Program-made: the position numbers and the translations under genes | Shown: positions 1 through 10,742 of the stretch, piece after piece | How the letters are laid out: the number at the start of each line of letters is the position of its first letter | Position numbering within the stretch: the first letter of the stretch is position 1 | From: Poa pratensis | Taxonomy: Eukaryota; Streptophyta; Magnoliopsida; Poales; Poaceae | Assembly (NCBI GenBank): GCA_947311845.1 | Contig: CAMZMU010000055.1 | Location: 20,119,075 to 20,183,074 of the forward strand | Length of the DNA stretch: 64,000 nucleotides | Direction: 5' to 3' | Notes under the pieces: model-generated | Told to the model about the DNA's origin: nothing | Databases searched by the model: none | Seen by the model: only the letters and a program-made list of their open reading frames with translations

Positions 1-256
1 GCATCAGGAACGGGGGCGGCAGTCCGGGTCGCCTCGCCGCCGCCGCGGAGTAGGCCGCTGATGGCGTTCAGCGAACCCTCTATGGTCGGCGGCGCAGACC
101 CGCTTCGGAATATGCTGGGCCCCCGCTCCCTCTGGCCAGCCTCCTCGCCTCGCCGCCGCACAGCGCCGCCACCGGCCGGAGCAGCGCCTCAAACTCGTCG
201 TCCTCCCCTACGCCGCCCATCTCCTGGCGCATCGCCACACGGCTCTCGCTGAGCAT
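1..256 (-). CDS. Pumilio-family RNA-binding protein, N-terminal exon, frame broken
   Basis: Minus-strand reading from ATG at 256-254 opens with an acidic stretch (GEDDEFEALLR) and runs 58 codons to a stop at 82-80. A second frame, open from about position 176 to the left edge, reads RSGSAPPTIEGSLNAISGLL. RSGSAPPT-EGSL is the signature of the NABP region near the N terminus of plant Pumilio (APUM1-like) proteins, and the preceding acidic EALLR plus Arg/Gln-rich stretch has the expected order. Pumilio proteins bind 3' UTRs through C-terminal PUF repeats, which would lie beyond the left edge. The two halves are in different frames, with the change between about 176 and 150, so this is either a pseudogene, a sequence error or an unusual splice. 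The identification rests on one short motif and its context; the frame break is seen directly. Confidence 0.6.
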
Positions 257-772
257 TCCACCAACCCTAGAACAGAACGCACCAAATCACGCAAAATAAA
301 CAACCGAAATGGAAAGCTCGGAGTACGAAAGACGCGCCGCCGATTACCGTTGGTCGTGAAAAGGGGAAGCCGCTCTCTATGCAGTCGGGCAGAGCAACCA
401 CGGCTCAGCAAGAAGAACCTGCAGCCCTCACGCCCCCCGCGGGCCAAAGCACCACCGAATCGCGCGTCCCAAGCCCAATCGGGGCAGTGGCGGCCATTTT
501 CAACTCGGACGCTTCTGGGGATTCGGGAGATCGGGCTATTGCGAAGCGACCGGGATCAGGCTGGGTTCCGATCGGCCGTCGATTTCGCCATTTCCGGGAA
601 AGCTTCGCGACGACGAAGGGGATTGGGGGAGGGAGAGAGCACAGAGTAAAGCAGCAGCACAGTCAGGCACGGAGCCCGAGGAAGGAGACGGCGGAATGAT
701 AAGCACGAGCTCCACCGGCAAGGACAGCCGTCAGATCGGGGAACCGGCGGTCGAGATCCTCCGCGCTCCAAG

Positions 773-786
773 AACCCTCTAGGGTT
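773..786. promoter_or_regulatory. Back-to-back telo-box motifs
   Basis: AACCCT (773-778) and AGGGTT (781-786) form an inverted pair about 520 bp upstream of the minus-strand Pumilio ATG; another AACCCTA lies at about 263-270 inside the presumed 5' UTR. Telo-boxes are common in plant promoters of growth and translation genes. The motif is seen directly; the function is inferred. The rest of 257-972 is GC-rich leader or promoter with no credible plus-strand gene. Confidence 0.3.
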
Positions 787-1037
787 TTATGACTTTTTTT
801 TATTATCGCTGGCGCTGGCGCTGGAGTTACTCCTCTCTGACCCGCGGGCCCGGAGCCTGAACCAGGGACTTACTTGTAATTTACGGGGGAGATTAAGGTT
901 TAAATTACGCTTTTTTGCTTTGATAATATTTTCTTGAGAACCGGGGTTCGTAGGTGGAGTAGTCCTTAATCTTTACTTGGGATTAGGGTCACAGGTCGGG
1001 TCCACGCGGTTAAATATAGCAGAAAGTGGGCCCGGAG

Positions 1038-1060
1038 CACGTGCAGGTGTGACCCACGTG
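1038..1060. promoter_or_regulatory. Two G-box/ABRE-like CACGTG motifs
   Basis: CACGTG occurs at 1038-1043 and again in CCACGTGGC at 1054-1062, about 800 bp upstream of the minus-strand start. G-boxes bind bZIP and bHLH factors, and paired ABRE-like copies can give abscisic-acid response. No expression evidence is available from sequence alone. Confidence 0.25.
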
Positions 1061-1164
1061 GCGGTGTCAGCCCCTAGATTGGCTCGTGCAACCCCATGGA
1101 CGGGGCGGATTGGAGCAGTCGGGGATGGTGACTCGGATAGATAAACTTTGGAGAAAAAAATAAT

Positions 1165-1484
1165 TTTTTTTTTTTTTTTGAGAACACAGTACAACACAGA
1201 CGCTCACAAATACGCACATACACTCACCCCTATGAACGCACGCACGCACACCCTACCCCTATGAGCACCTCTGAAGGACTGAGCCGGCAGATCTTGAGGT
1301 TGACGAAGTCACCACAGGCGCCTCGCTGTTGACGGGCACGTCACCTACCACTGAAAGAATAGCGCCGGATAATCCTGAAATAAATCCAGGTAAAATGCAA
1401 ACGCCCATGCCAAGTCTAGGACTTGAACCTGGGTGGGCTGGTTCCACCACAGGGAACCCAACCATCAGAGCCAAGCTCCGTTTG
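1165..1484 (-). mobile_element. tRNA-derived SINE with target-site duplication
   Basis: The element lies on the minus strand. A GGTTCAAGTCC box-B-like pol III motif is near its head (complement of about 1421-1431), and it ends in a run of A (plus-strand T-run from 1164). It is flanked by near-identical direct repeats CTTTGGAGAAAAAAATAAT at 1146-1164 and the same with two more A at 1485-1505, the expected target-site duplication of target-primed reverse transcription. The sequence resembles the abundant Triticeae SINE of the Au type; the family name is from memory. It is non-coding and depends on LINE proteins for movement. Confidence 0.8.
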
Positions 1485-1505
1485 CTTTGGAGAAAAAAAA
1501 ATAAT

Positions 1506-1853
1506 GGCGACGTGCTTCCCTTCATGGAAGCTAATTCTGGATAAGTCCTTGAAAATACTAGTATGTGATTTTCCAACAAGGGGAAGGGGAAAGTATCATG
1601 TGCTGTTTAGCATTTGTTAATAGGATCATGAATTTGAATAGGAGTGCTCATCGGGTAGAATTTGCCATGGTGATGTATTCATCAACTACTGGTGAGTCAT
1701 GGCATCTTCTGTGCTACACGAGCGTGCTTTTCATGTCACGTCGGTGATAAATTAATCAATCTATTATTTTTTAGTATCAAGCAACCGATGGTCCCACATC
1801 ATCGGGGCCTTTCGGAAACGTGAAAGAAAATCATACAACAAGACATCAATTTC
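1506..1853. other. Non-coding spacer
   Basis: Short open frames only, none with recognisable protein character. It lies between the SINE and the LINE and appears to be the pre-insertion target sequence. Confidence 0.5.
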
Positions 1854-4048
1854 ACAATATTTAGGGGCTTTTTTTTTAATTTTCCATATATAAATTAAAG
1901 ACTGAGTACAGAATTACAATCAAACCTAGTTTGCTTCCTAACAAGTTCAGGTGCTGAGGACAGCAACAAACCACTAATACCAGAAATTTTTACATAAAGC
2001 AGCAAGCAGGTGAGCAGCCCGATTGGCCTGCCTCGGAGCATGTTGAGCACGGAAAGCAGGAAGACTTTGAATAACTTGGTACGCTTCTATATACACAGGA
2101 CTTTCCTGTGCTCTTCCCCAGTTTTTGGAGTTGATCGCAGATATGACGTTTAGACAATCGCTTTCAAGCACAGTCTTCCGGTTGAGTTGTTCAGCAAGTC
2201 GGATTCCTTCCAGCACTACCACAGCCTCAGCTTCACTGGCCGATTGACAGCGCTCGATAGGACTCCAAGCTGAGAGGATGATTTCACCATCCTGGTTCCT
2301 GATGATGGCCCCCCAATGACCAGAGGAATTTGTGGGGTTGAAAGCCGCGTCCGTATTGCCATCCTGTTTCAGGTTTTTCCCATTCCACAGTAGGAGAAAA
2401 GTTAGTAACAGGAATAATAGGATCAATACCTTCTTGTATTTTGCTTTTACCCTTTCGGTCGTATTCATTCCAACCATTTTGAATTTGGGTGGTAGTTTTT
2501 AGGTAGTTGGTAATGAAAATAGCTGAGCCCCTTATGGAAGCCTCACCCTTCCCAAAAATTGCGTCATTTGTCAAATGCCAAGCTCTCAACGAGATGAACA
2601 GCAACTTCGGTCTCATCTCCTTGGGTTGACCACTGAGAATGTTAAAAGCCCACTCCTCTCCCGTTTTTCTCAGATCTTCTTCTTTTGGAAGGTCCCAAAA
2701 TTCTCTCATAGCCAGTCGGAGAGCCCTGGCTTTCGTACAGGTCATTACCGCGTGGTAAGCACATTCCGGTTCCCTACCACAGAGAGAGCAGGTCAGAGGT
2801 GAATTTTTGAATCTGTTGCTTCTATTTTGCTGCACTCCAAGGGAACTAGAGGCGAGTTTCCAGGCAAACACTCTGATTTTCGGCGGAACATCAGCTTTCC
2901 AAACTAGGTCCCACATTTTTCTGTCTCCTTCAGGTTGGCTGCTTGATCCAATCCCCACAGGGTTTGATCTGAGGGAGAGAGCAAGATTATAAGCTTTTCA
3001 CCGAAAAAAGGCCTAATTTATCAGGTTGCCAGGCCAGCTGATCATCTCCAGGAATCTTTGGGATTCTAATCTTCAAAATTTCATCAGCATCATATGCATG
3101 GAAGGTGGACTTGATAAGGTTTTCTCTCCAGTCCTTTGTAGCTGCATCGATGAGATCTTTCACCCATCTTAACCTAGACTTGTGGGGATTGCTGGAGATT
3201 TTATGGTTACCTCTCGGTAACCAGTTGTCCCGCCAGATTCGAATTCTATAGCCATTATTGATTCTCCACACCATTCCTTTCTTCAGCAGATCCAAACCGT
3301 GCATTATGCCCTGCCAGCTAGGTGAGGCATTTTGAATAAAAGTTGTATCCGAGAGTTCTGCATAGGGATAGTATTTTGCTTTTAAAATCCTTGCGCAAAG
3401 GCTGTCAGGTCGATCAATCAGGCGCCGAGCCTGTTTGGCCAGCAGGGCTTGGTTGAAAAGGCTTAGGTCTCTGAAGCCTATACCGCCTCTATTTTTCTTC
3501 TGAATCAGCTTTTCCCAGCCCAGCCAGTGAGTATGTTTATTTTCATCGTCTTCATTCCACCAGAAACTCCTCGTCATCTTCATGAGGTCTTCGCAAAGGC
3601 CACTGGAAAATTTGAAAACACTCATAGCGTAGGTAGAGATGGCTTGAGCTACAGCTTTGATCGGCGTTTCTTTCACGGCACCAGAGGTATGTTTTTCATT
3701 CGAGTTTGACAGACACTTGCCATATCTGTCCTTGATGGATTGGAAGTTGCCGTTTTTCAATCTACCCTCGGGGACAGGGAGTCCCAGATATTTTTCCTCG
3801 AATACAACTGATTGTACTTCGAGGATTGTGGCGACTTCCTCTCCGTCTTTCTTTGGGCATCTTTTACCCAGGAGTAGAGAGCATTTCGAATGGTTAAGCT
3901 GCTGTCCCGTTCCCCTTTCATAGGTGGCAAGGATTTGCTTTATCACCGAAGCTTGGTTAGCTGAGGCCTTAAAGAACAGAAGACTGTCATCAGCAAACAA
4001 CAGGTTAGAGATACCCGGAGCTCTTCTAACAATATTTAGGGGCTTTTT
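1854..4048 (-). mobile_element. 5'-truncated LINE with perfect 20-bp TSD
   Basis: ACAATATTTAGGGGCTTTTT occurs at 1854-1873 and, identically, at 4029-4048. Between them lies the 3' half of a plant L1-clade LINE on the minus strand, starting just upstream of the reverse transcriptase FADD box and ending near an A-rich (plus-strand T-rich) tail. The truncation point and perfect duplication are typical of abortive target-primed reverse transcription and suggest a fairly recent insertion, although the coding part already carries frameshifts. Confidence 0.92.
1974..4028 (-). pseudogene. LINE reverse transcriptase C-term, zf-RVT and RNase H-like domains
   Basis: From right to left the minus strand shows: the RT catalytic FADD motif (about 3990-4000) followed by the RT thumb and the long connector (FWW...W..LI..K..GGIGFRDL...NQALLAKQ); a zf-RVT zinc-binding segment (PPKIRVFAWKL ... 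CSLCG ... CAYHAVMTC) at about 2650-2900; and an RNase H-like RVT_3 domain (ESDCLNVISAIN ... RQANRAAH) ending in a stop at 1974. A one-base frame change lies near 2987, where LFSVKS is followed by a stop while the next frame continues, and another lies around 2300-2480. Palm motifs upstream of FADD and the endonuclease are missing because of the 5' truncation, so it cannot be active. Confidence 0.9.
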
Positions 4049-5296
4049 GATTGTTGGAATCTAGAAAATCAATATACCAAAACATCTTTTAAAAATATGC
4101 ATTTGTTTTCCTAATGGCTCAACCAAACAAGCAATGGCCCAAACACATTGACGTAGGATTCAAATAGACACAATATTGTAATCATGTGCATTTCCTATTA
4201 TTAGAGTTTTAAAATCCCGTGAAAGGGCGAAGTTGAACAACCATAGCCAACAATACACCCAGGTACAGAAGAATCTCACATTACAAAGTAACACAGCCAA
4301 AATAATGACAATCAACGGTGCCAAGTGAAATGTGTTAAACAAGTGCAAGAAGGCAAATCGCCTTTTCATCTAGCATGAAAAACCCATAGCTCAGAAATTC
4401 ATTCTCCTTTACAATTTTATGGAAAAAAAAATCAACAAGACTTCATTCCGTGGTATGCAGTAAGAATCGATTAGAGTTTATGTTCATTTTTGCAATGAAA
4501 AACAAGTGTGGTAGATCACATGCAAAAGGATGCATAATTTCGCTTCGTTTCGTATCTTGTCGAAGTTATTAGAATCAAATTTGACTAGCATAAGGTCTAT
4601 AACTACTCGACATAGTGAACTGATAGCTAAGATCAAAACATAAGTATTGGATTTATTAGCACTACCGCTAACATGTCGTAGGAAGAAATCTTACTTCTCC
4701 AACCATAATCAGATATAGCCTAAGTACCTAACCAAATTAAGGCAAGTTGAATTTGCAGACCTATGTTTTGGGCGGCAGTTGTAACCTAGTTGCACGCGCG
4801 TCTTCTCCTCCTGTTCCTCTCCTACCTCCTTTCTCTTGCTGGTAGATTATTGACCAGTGAGCCAAGCCGCAATTGTGGAATTAGATTCCAAGGGGGGTGG
4901 GAGAGGCGCTCTAGGACATTGGCGATGCTGGTAGCAGCGCGCCTGGGGTTAGCCTGTTAGGTCATGAGAGAAAAGGTGTTGCTCGGGCCTGGCGGAATTA
5001 AACGCCATATATGTCACCATTCTCCATGGAGTCAGGCCATGTAAGAACGAAAAGGGTGGGAGGTACGCCGTCGCGGTATTGTCTCCGAGGAGGAGACCGA
5101 GCGACGAAAGAGAGGCATGGCGACATGACACCATCTGCCTAAAGTTGGGGCGACGAGAGAGCTAGTTCGGTAGACACGATGCTAGGTTTCATCTGTGGTT
5201 GAACCTGCGGCTAAGATCACTCGATTATTCATCTGACAATCACGAAAGCGCAACAAGAATGCAACCACAACTCATTTCATGCTCCCGATCTCCAGT
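4049..5296. other. AT-rich intergenic sequence
   Basis: No open frame with recognisable protein features and no clear repeat structure. The part at 4770-5170 is richer in GC, but I see no domain in any frame. Confidence 0.5.
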
Positions 5297-5633
5297 GATC
5301 ATGATAGTTTAAAAAAAATCGAAAAAATATTTACTAGTTTTAATTTTTTTGAAAAAATATCAGATGCAGGTGCAGCCAATAGTGTATTAAGCAAACGTGC
5401 CAAAAATCACCTTCAAATACTTTGTATTCTGGACTACAAAATCTGATAAATTTGGAGATTTCAAAATATGCATATTTAGATTCACACTTTTTTCATTTTT
5501 TTAGACCATAATACAAAATATTTGAAGTTAATTTTTTGCTCGTTTGTGGGGTACACCAATGGCTACATCCGGGATTTGTTTTAATTTTTTAAAACTCATA
5601 AATATTTTTTCAGTTCTTTAAACTATCGGGATC
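5297..5633. mobile_element. Long inverted-repeat MITE
   Basis: The two halves are imperfect inverted copies. The left arm begins GATCATGATAGTTTAAA; the complement of the right arm begins GATCCCGATAGTTTAAAG. Further matching pairs lie inside (TTCAAATACTTTGTATT and AATACAAAATATTTGAA). The outer CTCCAG sequences may extend the arms slightly. It is non-coding, and no clean TSD was found. It shares its core layout with the element at 8649-9040. Confidence 0.7.
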
Positions 5634-5710
5634 AGTATAACTCTGGAGTCAAAAAAAAAAATCTATGCGAGAAAGAAAGAAATATTGAATGGACGAGTTG
5701 GGTGCAGCAT

Positions 5711-6423
5711 CCGGCTGCACATAACCGAACCGTAACCGAAAACCGAAACCGAAAAAACCTAACCGTGACCGAAATTCCGGTTTTTACGGTTAGTGGTTAA
5801 GGTTACAGTTAGCTAAAATGCTCACCATATGACCTCCGGTTAATTCGGTTTATAACCGAAAAACCAGTGGTTTAACCGAACTAACCGAACAACCCAGCCC
5901 AACAGAAAAAAACACGTCAAAAGCCCAGCCCAGCATTATGTAATTCATAAACCTTGCACTAAAACATGTCTAGATACATGTGTGCGTGGAATAGCTAGAA
6001 AGTCTTATATTTTGATACGGAGGTAGTAGTATTCAAAGGTGATCTGACCTACTGGTTATTGCGTTCAATGAACTATATTGCACCTGTAGTCACGAGTTCA
6101 AGTCCCAGTTTTGCACCCTTTTTTTTAACCTTGATCGAAATTTCATTGTTTTCATGTGTATCGTTTTTGTAACACATTTAGTTTGGTCATACAAAATATA
6201 AAACTGAAATATATTGTCATAACATTTATGTGTTTTCAAAAATTCGCGTCAACTTTGGTTAATTTGGTTATTACCGAAACCGAACCGAAGTTGAATGGTT
6301 ATTACCAAAACCTAACCATATTTTTATATAAAACCGTATTTACCGAAGTATCAAAACCGTATTTACCGTATAACCATATAAACCGAACCGAAATAACCAA
6401 ATTAACCGAACGCGCAGCCTTAG
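5711..6423. mobile_element. AACCGAA-rich hAT-like non-autonomous element
   Basis: The segment is bounded by the direct repeat GTGCAGCAT at 5702-5710 and 6423-6431; an 8-bp TGCAGCAT duplication would fit the hAT superfamily. Both ends carry dense AACCGAA/CCGAAACCG subterminal repeats (5723-5890 and 6268-6412), and both termini contain GGCTGC in inverted orientation (GGCTGCAC on the left, the complement GGCTGCGC on the right). The middle has no transposase. The dense subterminal motif would be the binding site for a transposase supplied from elsewhere. Superfamily assignment is an inference from TSD length and terminal form. Confidence 0.6.
6038..6118 (+). repeat. tRNA-like pol III promoter remnant
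   Basis: A box-A-like TGACCTACTGG (6046-6056) is followed 38 bases later by a box-B-like GAGTTCAAGTCCC (6094-6106) in the middle of the AACCGAA-rich element. This is the layout of a tRNA-derived SINE head. The preceding AAGTCTTATATTTTGATACG resembles the end of a Stowaway-type MITE. It is too degenerate for a tRNA gene. Confidence 0.35.
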
Positions 6424-6697
6424 TGCAGCATGAAGGGAAAAACTAAAGCTAGGAATAGTGGGCTTGAATGGAACATCTCGCGTGGTCGCTTTGACAGACC
6501 CAAGAATATCAAATGCGGCCCACGATGTAAACTCGTCCGTTCTTTCTTGGAATTCCGATTCCTAAATCCGACACCGAGCAATTCGCGTGTGTCGTCTATC
6601 AACACGTGATGGATCATGAATCTTGGCCGGAAAAGGAATCCGACTCCGACCTGTACGTGAACACGACAGTCCTCGGAAAACAAACAGACGAGCAGCC

Positions 6698-6707
6698 CAT
6701 ATAATCC
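6698..6707 (+). promoter_or_regulatory. TATA-like box of RING gene
   Basis: CATATAATCC lies about 80 bp upstream of the first ATG of the RING-H2 gene, the expected distance for a TATA element with a short leader. Confidence 0.35.
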
Positions 6708-6782
6708 ATCCACACTTGGATCCACCGCCAAGAATATCAGGTACTCCGTACGTACTACGTGAACAGATCATCAACTGCACCG

Positions 6783-7406
6783 ATGGCCAGCGTGATCATG
6801 GAAGAAGAAGCGCAGTTCTGGTGCCACGCATGCGGCCGCCTCCACGGCACCAACGCCGGCGAAGCAGTCGCGGCCTGCCCCTTCTGCTTAGCACCGACCG
6901 AGAGCATCGTCGACATCATGGACGGCAGCACGTTCCTCGACGGCTGCCGCCAGGCGACGCCGCCCGACCGCGCCCGCTTATCGGCCGAGCTCGTCACGGT
7001 CCTTGGCGCGGAGCTCACCTGCCCGATCTGCCTGGACGAGCTGGAGCCCGGCGCCAGCGCCGCCGAGACGCCGTGCAAGCACATGTACCACCCGGCCTGC
7101 CTCGCGCCGTGGCTCGAGGCCAAGGGCACTTGCCCAGTCTGCCGCGGGGAGTCCACGGAAGAGGCCAACGTGGCCGGCGCCTCCCCGGACGGCCTTATCC
7201 TCGGGGACATGCGGATAGCCGGACAGTTGGCCCTCGGACGGCGTATCGCAGGGCGGGTCCACGTCGTCGGGGTCCTCAACGAGGACGGCGAGCCCATGCA
7301 GCACCGCAGCCCGCGGACCTACCGAGCGCGGCGCCGCCTCCGCTTGTTCAGGGCAGTGTACCGCCGGTGGCCGGTGAGTGCGTCAGGCCAGCCGCGCACG
7401 AGATAG
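6783..7406 (+). CDS. RING-H2 E3 ubiquitin ligase with N-terminal zinc ribbon
   Basis: Single-exon protein of 207 residues. A zinc-ribbon-like CxxC pair (C14, C17, C32, C35) opens the protein, as in plant RING proteins of the zinc_ribbon_9/RING-H2 class. The RING-H2 finger is complete: C80, C83, C98, H100, H103, C106, C117, C120, with W110 at the E2-binding position before C117. The likely role is ubiquitin transfer from an E2 to an unknown substrate; nothing shows a membrane segment. The C-terminal third is Arg-rich. ATG 6783 is chosen as the first ATG; ATG 6798 has a better Kozak context (A at -3, G at +4) and would drop only five residues. GC content and codon use are typical of a grass single-exon gene. 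No frame damage is seen, so this is the best candidate for a functional gene in the window. Confidence 0.9.
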   Translation: MASVIMEEEAQFWCHACGRLHGTNAGEAVAACPFCLAPTESIVDIMDGSTFLDGCRQATPPDRARLSAELVTVLGAELTCPICLDELEPGASAAETPCKHMYHPACLAPWLEAKGTCPVCRGESTEEANVAGASPDGLILGDMRIAGQLALGRRIAGRVHVVGVLNEDGEPMQHRSPRTYRARRRLRLFRAVYRRWPVSASGQPRTR

Positions 7407-8648
7407 AAAGCGCCGGCCTTGTGCCCGCGACAGTAATGTGTGTTGTGTTAACATTCCTGTTGCATGCATGCAAGATAATGAGATTTTGACTGCAACCATT
7501 AGATCGATGATGTCGAAGATTTCGATACAGCTGCCGACGTTAAGAGATATTCAGTTATTTGCGTGTGACAGAGGATTAAGAAGACCACCTTTGCCCTTAG
7601 CCTTTTGCAACCAGGAACGACCCATGGTTTGTGGGATGACTCCCCCGCTGCCCAAACCATGATGGTCGATCATTACCATTCCGGCTACGTACGGCGCGCC
7701 ATCATAACGGCTAAAGGTCTACAACTGACAGCAATTCAGACAACCTATTTCAACTCAGCTCCGTTCGTCCTCGCGCGTGTGGTTCAAAAGTTGTTGAAAC
7801 GTAGGAATGAAAAACGTAGAAATAGGTAACATATTAAATCTTACAAGAATTGAAAACACATGGATTTGAACCTTGTTTGTCTATGCGTGCAGTCATGCCC
7901 TCATATAGGCGGACGAGCTCAATTTTTTTTTGAGAGAATATACCCATAATCTGGTTGCCCCCATCTCCCTCATTTTTCAAACCAAACGGCTGGTAACCAC
8001 TGAAAAAGTGGCTATTCCTAGCCAATTAAGAATAGCCATTGAACCAAAAGTATCTAAATTGTCCGGTCACTTGCATATTATTGGTGGGGCGAGGATAGAA
8101 AAAAAAAGTAGTCTCGCGAGGGCGCCTTCAACATGGCAGAAAACCCCGACATGCCCGAACACCCTCATTTTCATCCTAAATATGAACTGGAAATGGGGGT
8201 TGTCTGACAACCCAGACATATAGGGGGAGTGTGTTCCGGCTGGGTAGATTTTTCTCCTCTCTTGTCCGGGCACCATTCACGTTGTCTGTCCAGACAAACA
8301 TGGACAAAATTGGGGTCCGGTTAAAGATGCTCTAATAGATGTCGTTTGGTGAAAATTATGTTTTTAAAGAATTGTGTCATCTATGGAGAATTGCAGTGGT
8401 ATTTTTTGAAAGATGAAAATTGTAGTGGTGTTTCTCAAATAGCCGAAAATTGCACTGGCATGTATCCAATTAACCATAGTTTTTATAGGAGTGAGCTCTC
8501 ATAAAATTGGACCTAAGTGAAAATTACCATGAAATTATATGCAAATAAAACTATAAGAATATTCCTAGGGTTACAACACCAATAAACTAAATAAGCTCTG
8601 TATGAAAATTAATAAGCACGGAATGCCCATAATTCTGAGTGGAGATTG
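7407..8648. other. Intergenic, remnants of MITE-like ends
   Basis: No gene recognised. The stretch 8100-8335 ends in AAGATGCTCTAATAG, which resembles the GAGCATCT-type terminus seen at 10743 and 11923, but I could not find its left partner. The rest is AT-rich and featureless. Confidence 0.4.
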
Positions 8649-9040
8649 TTTTGGCTCCCGAGTTCCAGTGCTCCAGCAATTTAAAGAAATTTGAAAATTA
8701 TATTTTGAGTTTCAAAATTCTAAAAAAATTCCGGATGTTGCCAGCGGATTTTCCTTCAAACGTGCAAAAACTAAAATTAAAATCCTTTGTATTTGGAGGT
8801 TGGAGCTACACAAAACTGAAAAAGTGTGGATCTTAGTATGTATAATTTTAAATCTCTAAATTTATCAGATTTTGTCATTTTTATGTAGCTAAAAATATAA
8901 AGTATTTGAAATCGATATTTTATACTTTTGTGGGATGCACCATTACCTAGATCCAGATTTTTTTAGAATTTGTTGAAACTCTAAAATACCATTTTCGAAT
9001 TTTGTTAAGTGGCAGGAACACTGGTGCCGAGTAGCAAAAG
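8649..9040. mobile_element. Second long inverted-repeat element
   Basis: Left end TTGGCTCCCGAGTTCCAGTG pairs with the complement of the right end (TTTGCTACTCGGCACCAGTG). Internal pairs follow, such as CCTTTGTATT against AAAGTATTTG. The centre (TAAATTTATCAGATTTTGTC) and the right-arm motif TTTGTGGGATGCACCAT are close to those of the element at 5297-5633, so both belong to one non-autonomous repeat type. No coding capacity and no clear TSD. Confidence 0.6.
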
Positions 9041-9084
9041 ACACTTCCGCATAATTCCTCGCTGATGACATGTTCCGGTTGCGA

Positions 9085-9616
9085 GCGCGCGCATAGACTA
9101 CAAGGGGTCTTTCATGGCGGCATCTGCAACGTTCGTTTCACATGTCTCTACGGCAACGATGGCGGAAGCACTTGCAATGGAAGAGGGACTAGCACTTGCG
9201 AATAGGATGAGTTACAATGTGATACAAGCTGAATCTGATTCTACTGATGCTATTGAAGCTTGCGCAGGTGGTGAGATGTGGTGGTCTCCATCAGCGACAA
9301 TTTTTGCAGATTGTGTTGATTATGTTGCTTCCATCGGGACAGTGTCCTTCCAGCATTGCCCAAGGGAAGCTAATGGAGTTGCTCATGATCTAGCTAAGCA
9401 TAGTTTTTCTACTGAAAATTTCTTGTAATTGGGTCGATGAACCCCGAGTTTTTTGCTAGATGCACTGTTAAACGATGTAACTATGTGATACTTTGGAGGC
9501 AGCAAGTTTCAGACGCACTATTTTCCTTACCAGGGTACCTGAGGGGACTGGAAAGTTTTTAATGAGACGGTTTGCTGACCTAATATATGGTGGTTAAAAT
9601 TTAAAAAAGAAAAGAT
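9085..9616 (+). pseudogene. LINE 3' fragment with RNase H-like (RVT_3) domain
   Basis: The plus strand reads an RVT_3 RNase H-like segment: ATMAEALAMEEGLALA (9156-9203), QAESDSTDAIEA (9227-9262) and CPREANGVAHDLAKHS (9358-9405), stopping at about 9428. This is the usual C-terminal domain of plant LINE ORF2 proteins. About 165 bases of 3' UTR follow, ending in an A-rich stretch (9592-9616), as expected for a LINE tail. Everything upstream of the RNase H domain is missing. It differs in sequence from the LINE at 1874-4028, so it is a separate insertion. Confidence 0.8.
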
Positions 9617-9629
9617 GAACGCGGCTGCC

Positions 9630-10146
<517 letters not shown>

Positions 10147-10742
10147 GCTACCGCACGCACTCTCGATAATTCGACGACATCCTCCAGAGGGAGGCCAGTC
10201 ACGCTGTAACTGTCCCCCCTTATCCACCGTTCGCGACCAATCCAATGGTTCAGATTGATCCAAAATCTAAACTCGAAATTCAAATATTTCAGAAAAAAAT
10301 CAGTAAGTTGTATATATCTTTCTTGGTATTCTGAGAAAATTTCACGTCTTTTGGATCACTCGTTTATGAGTTAATAGATTTTTAAGATCAAAATAGAAAA
10401 AGCTCTTTAATGATAAACCACTTATCAAAATGAAGCGAAACTGAATCCCAGTCCCCTCCGGAGAACCGGGTGCGGCAGGAGTGCGCAGAGTCATGGCCTG
10501 AACGACCCCCAACTGTGCAACTAGATGCGGACACACCAGCCAATCCTGTACTTTACCGCTGCCCGGCCGCCCATCCTCATCTCCGATCTGATGTGGTAGT
10601 AGGTAGATTCTGAAGGTCCATGCATGGACGTGGGTCATGGGCTCCTAGCACGAGCAACACTGCAACATCACTACTGTGCCTACCTACCAAGCCATGAATC
10701 ACACGCGTTGTTCGATCTCATCTGATACGAACTGTTCTGTCC
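10147..10742. other. Intergenic spacer
   Basis: No gene or repeat with recognisable ends. It includes AT-rich sequence (10250-10440) and a GC-moderate stretch with no domain in any frame. Confidence 0.45.

Noticed and set aside
1329..1747. Short plus-strand frames over the SINE and its right flank
   Set aside because: They span the SINE body or TSD and have no protein character.
6038..6118. Functional tRNA gene
   Set aside because: A and B boxes are present, but no cloverleaf with acceptor and anticodon stems could be formed by eye; SINE remnant is more likely.
6755..7304. Minus-strand 180-codon frame over the RING gene
   Set aside because: Antisense shadow in GC-rich coding sequence; the RING ligands are on the plus strand.
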